Position numbers and translations under genes: made by a program
NCBI GenBank assembly: GCA_035359995.1
Contig: DAORZT010000093.1
Location: forward strand, 1-6,332
Direction: 5' to 3'
Length of the DNA stretch: 6,332 nt
DNA from: JAKPCT01 sp029553165
GTDB taxonomy: Bacteria; Bacillota; UBA4882; UBA8346
The notes under the pieces: generated by a model
What the model was told of the DNA's origin: nothing
The model's database searches: none
The model's input: the letters and a program-made list of their open reading frames with translations, nothing else
Shown: positions 1 through 4,589 of the stretch, one piece after another
Numbering within the stretch: position 1 is the first letter of the stretch
Layout: every line of letters starts with the position of its first letter

Positions 1-270
1 CTCAGCATTACTATATTCCTTGACAGTCGCAGCTTTACTACATTGATTTCGTAATCTTGCAACCTCTTCAAAGAGTTGTTTTTCATGACGGCTATATCCC
101 TTAACCGTTTCAACTAAGTTGGGGATTAAATCATGACGCCGTTTTAATTGAACATCAATTCCACTCCAGCCTTCATTCATCAGGTTTTTCCACTTGATCA
201 ACTGATTATAGGTTACGACAAACCAGAGTACCGCCAAGATTACAACTAATATTATTATTGAAATAACCAT
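1..270 (-). CDS. LemA family membrane protein, N-terminal part (runs off the window)
   Basis: The first 90 codons of a LemA family protein are visible; the 3' end lies beyond base 1. An N-terminal hydrophobic helix (residues 2-20, rich in I, L and V) is followed by YNQLIKW (21-27) and the family signature: W35, IDVQLKRRHDLIPNLVETVKGY (38-59), then charged helix HEKQLFEEVARLRN (62-75). In known LemA proteins the single helix anchors the protein with a short tail outside, and the rest forms a long helical bundle in the cytoplasm; the biochemical role is not settled. The ATG at 268-270 is preceded by GGGATGG at a workable distance. It lies 20 bases after the DUF402 stop with no terminator between, so the two are probably co-transcribed. 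The usual LemA partners (TPM/YgcG or HtpX-like proteins) cannot be seen here. The family call is firm; the function is unknown. Confidence 0.93.
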   Translation of the reverse strand, partial: MVISIIILVVILAVLWFVVTYNQLIKWKNLMNEGWSGIDVQLKRRHDLIPNLVETVKGYSRHEKQLFEEVARLRNQCSKAATVKEYSNAE

Positions 271-290
271 TGAACCATCCCGTTACCAAT

Positions 291-770
291 TTAAATTGCT
301 TCATTTACTTTTTGTAACGCCCGATCGGTCTCTTCAATAATAGCCGGGACCTGTCGCAATAAATTTTGTTTGGTTGCCTCAATATAGATTCTAACCCATG
401 TATCAACACTTTCAGGGATTTCATATTCATCCAAAACTTCAACCGTTTGGTCCGGATAAACCAGGATATCAACTGCTAAATCACGCCAGGAAACTTCCTC
501 GTCGCCGAACTGGACTGAATCAGCAATATTGAAGTAATTCCCGAGCAAGGTCCCATCTTGATCAAACCACTTATACAAAGTGTAATTCCGTTCCGGCCAG
601 TAAAATCCATAGGTAATCATTCCCGGTCGCAATGCCAAATTACCAACCTGATAGTTTTGGTTAATCTCGTATTTCAGGATCAACCTTCGTGGTTCTGATG
701 CAATCAATTCACAAATGTAATTAACTACTTCCCCAGTAAGTTTAGTCTTACGTTCCACCCAATATTGCAT
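291..770 (-). CDS. DUF402 family protein (FomD / nucleoside-phosphatase-like barrel)
   Basis: A 159-residue protein with the DUF402 signature. Numbering from an upstream TTG (786-788, 165 aa), the landmarks are YGFYWPERNY (60-69), W74 and DG (78-79), NYFNI (84-88), DLAVDILVYPD (103-113) and VLDEYE (118-123), then a helical tail. In characterised relatives, such as the staphylococcal nucleoside tri/diphosphatase and FomD of fosfomycin synthesis, the equivalent N, D and E residues bind divalent metals and the enzyme hydrolyses nucleotide phosphates. That chemistry is possible here, but the substrate cannot be read from the sequence. I prefer the ATG at 768-770: a purine-rich GTGGTGGAAGG stretch precedes it, while the TTG has only AT-rich sequence upstream. 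It is first in a likely two-gene unit with the LemA gene and begins 61 bases after the purO terminator. The family is clear, the role unknown. Confidence 0.85.
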   Translation of the reverse strand: MQYWVERKTKLTGEVVNYICELIASEPRRLILKYEINQNYQVGNLALRPGMITYGFYWPERNYTLYKWFDQDGTLLGNYFNIADSVQFGDEEVSWRDLAVDILVYPDQTVEVLDEYEIPESVDTWVRIYIEATKQNLLRQVPAIIEETDRALQKVNEAI

Positions 771-801
771 ACCTTCCACCACTTTCAATATTGAATTATT
801 G

Positions 802-831
802 ATTATATTTTTAATTTTATATTATTTCTCC
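802..831 (-). promoter_or_regulatory. weak promoter candidate for the DUF402-lemA unit
   Basis: The gap between the purO terminator and the DUF402 gene is very AT-rich. A perfect TATAAT -10 box lies at 802-807 (minus strand), about 30 bases before the gene. No good -35 box sits 16-18 bases upstream (GGAGAA at 826-831 is a poor match). Readthrough of the terminator is an alternative source of transcript. Low confidence. Confidence 0.3.
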
Positions 832-865
832 AAAAAAAAACTAAAACCTGCCAAATACAGGTTTT
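832..865 (-). terminator. intrinsic terminator of the purH-purO unit
   Basis: On the minus strand AAAACCTG (865-858) and CAGGTTTT (850-843) form a perfect 8-bp stem around a 7-base loop. After two bases come nine T residues (840-832). It begins 24 bases after the purO stop codon and closes the purine unit. Confidence 0.9.
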
Positions 866-888
866 AATTTTAACGTAATTTTAACTAA

Positions 889-1623
889 TTAATCCCCGAG
901 ATGCTTATTCAAGATCTTGAGCTTGGTTGCTTTTGTTTTGATATCAATAAACTTTACTAACAGTGATATTTTATTCTCATTGTTCAGTAAACTCCAATAG
1001 AGGTTAGCCGTCTCATCAATATTGTTTAACAATCTCACTAAGTAGGGTTCACCTGTAAAAGAAGGCAACGGATTACCATCCCCTTGATAGGTATGAATAC
1101 AATGACCAAATCCTGCTAAGGCTTTTTGGTAGTTAAAGTACTGCCGTTGTCCAAACTCCGGTTGGTTGAAGGCAGTCTTGTTGATCGCCAGTTTATAAAT
1201 GGCTACCGGATCACTGAAATCAATAACACCCGAAATTCGCGGCGTGAAGTTTGGAGCATCAGGCTCAAACTCACGAGTGTTTAAAGCTGCTTCAAAGGTT
1301 CCGCCACTCTTAATGCTGTTATAAATCGTATCAGTCTGGTCACCATTGGAAATTATATGACAGTCACCAACAAATTTTAAGGGATAATAGATAATCAGTG
1401 AAGGATCGACAACCTTTGACTCATCAAAAGCCTGGGTTTTAACAAAACCGTCCGCTTCGACAAAGATCCGGTTGCGACTGTTATCACTGCGTCCCATGAT
1501 CCAATAAACCTGGACCATGTTATTTCCATCGGGAGTTTGCCCAATAACAATTCCCCGTCCCGGATAAACATTCTCCTTTAATTTATTCATATTAGACTCA
1601 GCAATCTGATGCAAATCGCTCAT
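889..1623 (-). CDS. purO: IMP cyclohydrolase, PurO type
   Basis: This enzyme closes the purine ring: FAICAR loses water to give IMP, the last step of de novo purine synthesis, in the cytoplasm. It belongs to the archaeal-type PurO family (IMP_cyclohyd), which is unrelated to the cyclohydrolase domain of ordinary bacterial PurH. Visible landmarks over 244 residues: YPGRGIVIGQ (20-29), YWIMGRSDNSRNRIF (40-54), ISNGDQTDTI (91-100), EPDAPNFTPRISG (120-132) and GFGHCIHTYQGDGNPLPSF (171-189). Archaeal PurO is about 200 residues, so the last 45 or so, a lysine-rich probably helical tail from about residue 200, are extra. The ATG at 1621-1623 follows GAGAGG at 9-10 bases. It lies 75 bases after the stand-alone AICAR formyltransferase, which makes its substrate, and should share that gene's ZTP-riboswitch-controlled transcript. 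Family and reaction are confident from motifs and context. Confidence 0.9.
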   Translation of the reverse strand: MSDLHQIAESNMNKLKENVYPGRGIVIGQTPDGNNMVQVYWIMGRSDNSRNRIFVEADGFVKTQAFDESKVVDPSLIIYYPLKFVGDCHIISNGDQTDTIYNSIKSGGTFEAALNTREFEPDAPNFTPRISGVIDFSDPVAIYKLAINKTAFNQPEFGQRQYFNYQKALAGFGHCIHTYQGDGNPLPSFTGEPYLVRLLNNIDETANLYWSLLNNENKISLLVKFIDIKTKATKLKILNKHLGD

Positions 1624-1650
1624 AATAACATTCCTCTCTTTTGAAATTGA

Positions 1651-1693
1651 TCAAATCCGGGCATCCCCGAACCAACACTTTCAGGCTTGGTTT
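1651..1693 (-). other. small hairpins in the purH-purO gap
   Basis: The 75-base gap between the two purine genes holds AACCAA/TTGGTT, able to form a 6-bp stem with an 11-base loop, followed by CGGG-GATG-CCCG. Neither has a T-tract, so they are not terminators. They could affect mRNA stability or relative expression, or mean nothing. Confidence 0.3.
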
Positions 1694-1698
1694 CAATT

Positions 1699-2874
1699 TT
1701 AATGATGGAACAATCTCACTCCTGAAAAGGCCATTACCATTCCGTATTCATCACAGGCTTCAATAACAATATCATCACGGACCGATCCGCCGGGTTGGAC
1801 AATATAACTAACGCCACTTTGTTTCGCCCGGTCAATATTATCACGGAATGGGAAAAAGGCGTCCGAACCCAAGGAAACACCAGTTAATCCTTGTAACCAC
1901 TCCCGTTTTGCCGCCGGTGTCAAAAATTCCGGTTCTACATCAAAGAGTTCTTTTAACGCTTTAAGCTCGGGTGCTGTTAAATCATCCCGCAGGAACTGGT
2001 CAATGGCATTATCACGATCCGGGCGACCAATACCCTCTTTAAACTTAAGATTTAATACCGCAGGATGTTGCCGCAAGTACCAAATATCAGCTTTCGAAGC
2101 AGCCAACCGGGTACAATGAATCCGTGATTGTTGGCCTGCGCCACAACCAATGACTTGTCCGCCTAAAGCAAAACAGACCGAATTGGACTGGGTATATTTA
2201 AGAGTAATCATTGCAATGATCAAATCTTGTTTTGCAGCTTCAGGAATGTCCTTGTTCTTGGTTACAATATTGGTTAACAACTCCGGTCCTAAACTTAAAT
2301 TATTCCGTCTTTGTTCAAAAACAATTCCAAAGACCTCTTTGAGCTCCATCTCTTCCGGTTCATAGGTAGGAGCAACTTTTAAAACATTATAACCGCCCTT
2401 ACGTTTCTTACTAAGGATCGCTAATGCTTCCGGAGTATAATCAGGCGCAATAATCCCGTCCGATACTTCCTTACTTAAAATCTTGGCTGTTGCTTCATCA
2501 ACAGTATCACTGATCGCTGCCCAATCACCAAAAGACGACATCCGATCCGCCCCTCGGGCTCGTGCATAAGCACTGGCTACCGGAGTCAGTTCGATATCCT
2601 CAACGAAATATGCTTTTTTCAGTTCCGCTGACAACGGTAGTCCGATCGCCGCTCCTGCAGGACTGACATGTTTAAATGAAGCTGCCGCTGGCAATCCCAA
2701 GGCTTGTTTCAATTCTTTCACTAACTGCCAGGCATTAAAAGCATCCAGTAGATTGATATAACCAGGATTGCCATTTAAAACTTCAATTGGTAAATTACCA
2801 TTTTTGGCATAAATTCGGGCCGGTTTTTGATGCGGATTACAACCATACTTCAGAACAATCTCTTTCTGTCCCAT
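1699..2874 (-). CDS. purH: stand-alone AICAR formyltransferase (PurH C-terminal domain only)
   Basis: Transfers a formyl group from 10-formyl-THF to AICAR (ZMP), giving FAICAR and THF: the penultimate step of IMP synthesis. The protein (391 aa, or 398 from an upstream ATG at 2893-2895) covers only the formyltransferase half of PurH; the N-terminal MGS-like cyclohydrolase domain is missing, and the neighbouring purO supplies that step. In 398-aa numbering: YGCNPHQKPA (17-26), SFKHVSPAGAA (73-83) with the catalytic K75-H76 pair (human ATIC K266/H267), YARARGADRMSSFGD (110-124), EVSDGIIAP (143-151), TQSNSV (235-240) with N238 (human N431), IGCGAGQQSRIHCTRL (249-264), SDAFFPFRDNIDRA (344-357) and C-terminal RLFHH. 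I prefer the ATG at 2872-2874 because AAGGGAG lies 11 bases ahead; the upstream ATG has only a weak AGAG. Both ends are intact, so this is a natural single-domain form rather than a fragment. Confidence 0.95.
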   Translation of the reverse strand: MGQKEIVLKYGCNPHQKPARIYAKNGNLPIEVLNGNPGYINLLDAFNAWQLVKELKQALGLPAAASFKHVSPAGAAIGLPLSAELKKAYFVEDIELTPVASAYARARGADRMSSFGDWAAISDTVDEATAKILSKEVSDGIIAPDYTPEALAILSKKRKGGYNVLKVAPTYEPEEMELKEVFGIVFEQRRNNLSLGPELLTNIVTKNKDIPEAAKQDLIIAMITLKYTQSNSVCFALGGQVIGCGAGQQSRIHCTRLAASKADIWYLRQHPAVLNLKFKEGIGRPDRDNAIDQFLRDDLTAPELKALKELFDVEPEFLTPAAKREWLQGLTGVSLGSDAFFPFRDNIDRAKQSGVSYIVQPGGSVRDDIVIEACDEYGMVMAFSGVRLFHH

Positions 2875-2930
2875 TGCAATACAAACTCCCTTCATAATCG
2901 TTAAACTCTAATAAAGTTATTATCTCTACC

Positions 2931-2968
2931 TAAAAAAGAATAACCTGAACAAACATCGTTTGCCCAGG
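2931..2968 (-). terminator. regulated intrinsic terminator of the ZTP riboswitch
   Basis: On the minus strand CCTGGGCAAAC (2968-2958) pairs with GTTTGTTCAGG (2954-2944) over 11 bp with two G-U wobbles and a 3-base loop, followed by TTATTCTTTTTT. Its 5' arm contains the 3' strand of aptamer helix P3 and two bases of the pseudoknot. Aptamer folding and terminator folding therefore exclude each other, as expected of a switch that is ON with ligand. Confidence 0.9.
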
Positions 2969-3030
2969 CGGTCGGCTAATCTGTCCGCAATGCTCCCTGT
3001 GGTTAACTCCACTTCCGCCAGTCACATTGC
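2961..3030 (-). promoter_or_regulatory. ZTP (pfl) riboswitch aptamer ahead of the AICAR formyltransferase
   Basis: This leader carries the conserved pfl/ZTP core: GTGACTGGCGG near the 5' end, AGGGAGC after P2, and GCCGACCGCCTGGGCA at the 3' end. On the minus strand: P1 GCAATG (3030-3025) with CATTGC (2992-2987); P2 GTGG (3012-3009) with CCAC (3002-2999); P3 GCC (2976-2974) with GGC (2964-2962); and the pseudoknot GGCGG (3019-3015) with CCGCC (2971-2967) in the P3 loop. All four helices are perfect. The class binds ZMP and ZTP, signs of 10-formyl-THF shortage, and usually turns on purine and folate genes. Here it precedes the enzyme that consumes ZMP. A 60-codon open frame across 2930-3112 is a by-product of this RNA: it starts upstream of the promoter's -35 box and is not a gene. 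Confidence 0.96.
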
Positions 3031-3065
3031 TAAAAAGTTTATAACGATCAATAACTCCATCATTT

Positions 3066-3094
3066 AGTATATTTAAATTCATTCCGGATGTCAA
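3066..3094 (-). promoter_or_regulatory. sigma-A-like promoter of the purH-purO unit
   Basis: Minus strand: perfect -35 TTGACA (3094-3089), a 17-base spacer, and -10 TATACT (3071-3066), 5 of 6 to consensus. The expected start of transcription is near 3059, leaving about 29 bases before riboswitch helix P1. A strong constitutive promoter followed by a regulated terminator fits control mainly by the riboswitch. Confidence 0.85.
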
Positions 3095-3120
3095 TAAATC
3101 ACGTTTAATCAATCTATTTA

Positions 3121-3732
3121 CTAAAACCCTCCCTTATTAATAATCGGGTATTTATTGGCATTAGGTAACTGATAGTGCCACCACTCGGTGCGAATGGATT
3201 GAAGCCCAACTTGTTTCATCACCGTTCGAAGTAACATTCGGTTTAGTCGTTGTTGCGAGGTAGGCGCCAAGCTGTATTGGTGCGCCCGTTCCGCAAAAGT
3301 GTCAAAAGGCGTTGGCATCTCCATCTCGTTACCGTCCTTATCAATTATGGTGAGATCAACTGCCGCACCGCGACAGTGATTGGAGCCGCCTTTATAAGGA
3401 TTGGCAACATAGCGCGGATCCGGGCATATTGCCCACATCTTCTTTTGGGCTTCTACCGAGCGATAGCCATCATATACTTTCAAACCTAATCCATCTTGCT
3501 CCAGCAATTTTTGGGCCTGATCTAACTTGTTTGCTAATATTCCAAGTACATAACAGGTATTATCAGTGTAGATCTTTTGCTTTAAAAAATTATCCGTTGT
3601 TGCATATTTTAGTTCAATGATGATTCGGGGATTTACTTGTGCCAGATCAACTAATTGATGTTCTTGAGCTTCAACCGTTCCAAAAGTTAACAATAGAGCC
3701 ATCAATAAAAAAAGTAATAATTGCTTTCTCAT
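3121..3732 (-). CDS. exported D-Ala-D-Ala dipeptidase, VanX/DdpX family (peptidase M15D)
   Basis: A zinc dipeptidase of the VanX/DdpX family, which cuts D-alanyl-D-alanine. The 203-residue protein has a signal peptide (residues 1-22: MRKQ, then an L-rich core, VEA before the likely cut). Next come DGYRS (88-92), with R91 matching the transition-state arginine of VanX, SNHCRGAAVDLTIID (117-131), with zinc ligands H119 and D126, and EWWHY (183-187), with general base E183 and zinc ligand H186. All catalytic positions are kept. VanX of glycopeptide resistance acts in the cytoplasm and is encoded beside vanH and vanA; neither is here and this protein is exported. Turnover of wall-derived dipeptide or of D-Ala-D-Ala ends is therefore more likely than vancomycin resistance. 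AGGTGA four bases before the ATG supports the start. It appears to be transcribed alone. The family is firm; the physiological role is inferred. Confidence 0.9.
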   Translation of the reverse strand: MRKQLLLFLLMALLLTFGTVEAQEHQLVDLAQVNPRIIIELKYATTDNFLKQKIYTDNTCYVLGILANKLDQAQKLLEQDGLGLKVYDGYRSVEAQKKMWAICPDPRYVANPYKGGSNHCRGAAVDLTIIDKDGNEMEMPTPFDTFAERAHQYSLAPTSQQRLNRMLLRTVMKQVGLQSIRTEWWHYQLPNANKYPIINKGGF

Positions 3733-3906
3733 CCGATCACCTGTTTCTATGATTTTTCACCATGACTTGCTACATTATTATCCCCGTAGCTCATCTTAAT
3801 CTGTATAAGATTAAATCTGTTTAAGCTTAAAATAATCCCTCATAACGTAATTCTCGCTATTTGTATAAAATTCCTTTTTTGTCTAATTTAATTAACATTT
3901 ATACGA
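3733..3906 (-). promoter_or_regulatory. upstream region of the dipeptidase gene with inverted repeats
   Basis: AT-rich, without a gene. Two dyads stand out: TTTAAGCTTAAA (3820-3831), a perfect 12-base palindrome, and TTAATCT-GTATA-AGATTAA (3796-3814, plus strand). The spacer of the second reads TATAC on the minus strand and could be part of a -10 box (TATACA). On the minus strand, ACAGATT occurs twice nearby. They could be operator sites for the dipeptidase gene. No convincing -35/-10 pair was found, so the promoter is not placed. Confidence 0.35.
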
Positions 3907-3947
3907 TTAAGCCCCAAATCATCATGTAATGAAGATTTAGGGCTTAA
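3907..3947 (-). terminator. long hairpin after yjdF, possible terminator without a T-tract
   Basis: Minus strand TTAAGCCCTAAATC (3947-3934) pairs with GATTTGGGGCTTAA (3920-3907) over 14 bp with one wobble. Inside, after one mismatch, TCAT/ATGA adds 4 bp around a 3-base loop. The sequence after it is AT-rich but has no T-run. It starts three bases after the TAA at 3951-3953 that ends the extended yjdF frame, so it marks the original gene end. It may be a weak terminator or an mRNA 3'-end hairpin. Confidence 0.55.
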
Positions 3948-3950
3948 CGC

Positions 3951-4007
3951 TTACCTACCACGGTGTCTCGCCTTAGCCTTCGCCATAGCAAGAGCCCGTT
4001 TGTGTCA
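3951..4007 (-). other. in-frame continuation of yjdF past a UGA codon
   Basis: After the UGA (4005-4007) the yjdF frame stays open for 17 codons to a TAA at 3951-3953, reading HKRALAMAKAKARHRGR. A basic tail ending in K/R-H-R-G-R is, as I recall the family, the usual YjdF C-terminus. The segment is therefore the lost or read-through end of the protein, not random sequence. The UGA context is UGA-C, generally leaky for termination. Confidence 0.8.
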
Positions 4008-4361
4008 AGCTATCTCTTCCCGCTCGGCTTTTGTCTGAATTTTACTGGATTGTTTGCGACTCTCCCGTTCTAAAGCAATTGCCTGCTGTGCGTACGTCGA
4101 AATCCCCCGCTGCCGCACCTCCGCAGCTGCCTGTCTTGCCAAACGCTTCGGACTGATCGGACGCTTTATTTCTGACTTAACCTGGATACTTGACGAAACA
4201 GTTTCTAAAAGCTTGAGCATCTTCAAATTAATCAAGTCCAGAATCTCCTGATCAGCCGGTTCAGCCCCAAAAACGTAGCGGCAAGCCTTCAGTTTAGAAC
4301 CGACGGTCTCCTCAAAGACACCAATCCAGTACTGACCATCATGATATACAGTCAGCTTCAT
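4005..4361 (-). CDS. yjdF: YjdF family protein (DUF2992), C-terminal tail cut by UGA
   Basis: 118 residues from MKLTVYHDGQYWIGVFEE. Family features are the N-terminal barrel-like segment with YHDGQYW (5-11), a central KLKACRYVFGAEPADQEILDLI (20-41), then the signature KRPISPKRLARQAAAEVRQRG (65-85) and STYAQQAIALE. The biochemical function of YjdF is not known. The gene is often preceded by the yjdF riboswitch, which binds azaaromatic compounds, suggesting a role in handling such molecules. The start at 4359-4361 is set by AGAGGGGG seven bases upstream; an ATG at 4403 lies inside the structured leader and is rejected. The frame meets UGA at 4005-4007 but continues in frame to a family-typical basic tail, making 136 residues if the UGA is read. 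This may be a recent nonsense mutation, readthrough, or a sequencing error. The truncated form lacks only the tail and may still fold. Confidence 0.88.
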   Translation of the reverse strand: MKLTVYHDGQYWIGVFEETVGSKLKACRYVFGAEPADQEILDLINLKMLKLLETVSSSIQVKSEIKRPISPKRLARQAAAEVRQRGISTYAQQAIALERESRKQSSKIQTKAEREEIA

Positions 4362-4368
4362 CAAACAA

Positions 4369-4483
4369 CCCCCTCTAATTACAATTACCGAAACGACGGA
4401 CATCCCGAGGGGGGAAGGTTACTGATCTTAATCAAGCTGATTAAGACGCCCGGACTACCAACCGGACCGTGTTTTTACGTTTC
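4369..4483 (-). promoter_or_regulatory. structured yjdF leader, probable yjdF-type riboswitch
   Basis: On the minus strand an outer helix closes the leader: GAAACG (4483-4478) with CGTTTC (4395-4390), continued by ACGG (4470-4467) with CCGT (4399-4396) across a one-sided TAAAAAC loop. Inside are GC-rich GTCCGG repeats and a perfect 9-bp hairpin TCTTAATCA-GCT-TGATTAAGA (4446-4426). CCCCCTC (4413-4407) is fully complementary to the Shine-Dalgarno GAGGGGG (4375-4369). The SD could thus be hidden in one fold and free in another, which means control of translation initiation. Placement directly ahead of yjdF argues for the yjdF riboswitch class, but I judge this by position and structure, not by matching the full consensus. 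Confidence 0.72.
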
Positions 4484-4491
4484 TAAAAAAT

Positions 4492-4520
4492 ATTTTACGC
4501 TCCCGATTAACATTATGCAA
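4492..4520 (-). promoter_or_regulatory. promoter candidate for yjdF
   Basis: Minus strand TTGCAT (4520-4515), a 17-base spacer and TAAAAT (4497-4492). The -10 box matches 5 of 6; the -35 keeps the key TTG. Transcription would begin near 4485, right at the base of the outer leader helix (4483), which supports the assignment. A TATAAT at 4527-4532 lacks a -35 box. Confidence 0.55.
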
Positions 4521-4535
4521 TATGAAATTATACAG

Positions 4536-4570
4536 AAAAAACCAGGTGAAATTTCTTTACCTGGTTTTTT
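4536..4570. terminator. intrinsic terminator after cstA, symmetric
   Basis: A perfect 12-base inverted repeat, AAAAAACCAGGT (4536-4547) and ACCTGGTTTTTT (4559-4570), around an 11-base loop. On either strand the hairpin is followed by a T-run, so it could work both ways. With all genes on the minus strand, its job is to end cstA, 19 bases after the stop codon. Confidence 0.9.
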
Positions 4571-4589
4571 CAAATGCGTTACTTCAAGA

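Noticed and set aside
2150..2365. Plus-strand open frame opposite purH
   Set aside because: Antisense to a highly conserved enzyme frame, with no supporting motif or binding site.
2930..3112. 60-codon minus-strand open frame between the dipeptidase and purH
   Set aside because: It overlaps the -35/-10 promoter and the whole ZTP riboswitch and terminator, begins upstream of the predicted transcription start, and has no ribosome binding site.
3250..3620. Two overlapping plus-strand open frames opposite the dipeptidase gene
   Set aside because: They are shadows of a gene with complete catalytic motifs, and their translations look non-protein-like.
3121..3732. Vancomycin resistance gene vanX
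   Set aside because: No vanH, vanA, vanR or vanS in the window, and the protein carries an export signal, unlike cytoplasmic VanX.
4005..4007. UGA in yjdF as selenocysteine or a general UGA-to-Trp code
   Set aside because: No convincing SECIS fold follows the UGA, YjdF is not a redox family, and tryptophan is coded UGG, with no other in-frame UGA in the window.
4362..4403. Upstream ATG extending yjdF by 14 residues
   Set aside because: The ATG lies inside the structured leader, the added residues are not family-like, and the strong SD at 4369-4376 directs the start at 4361.
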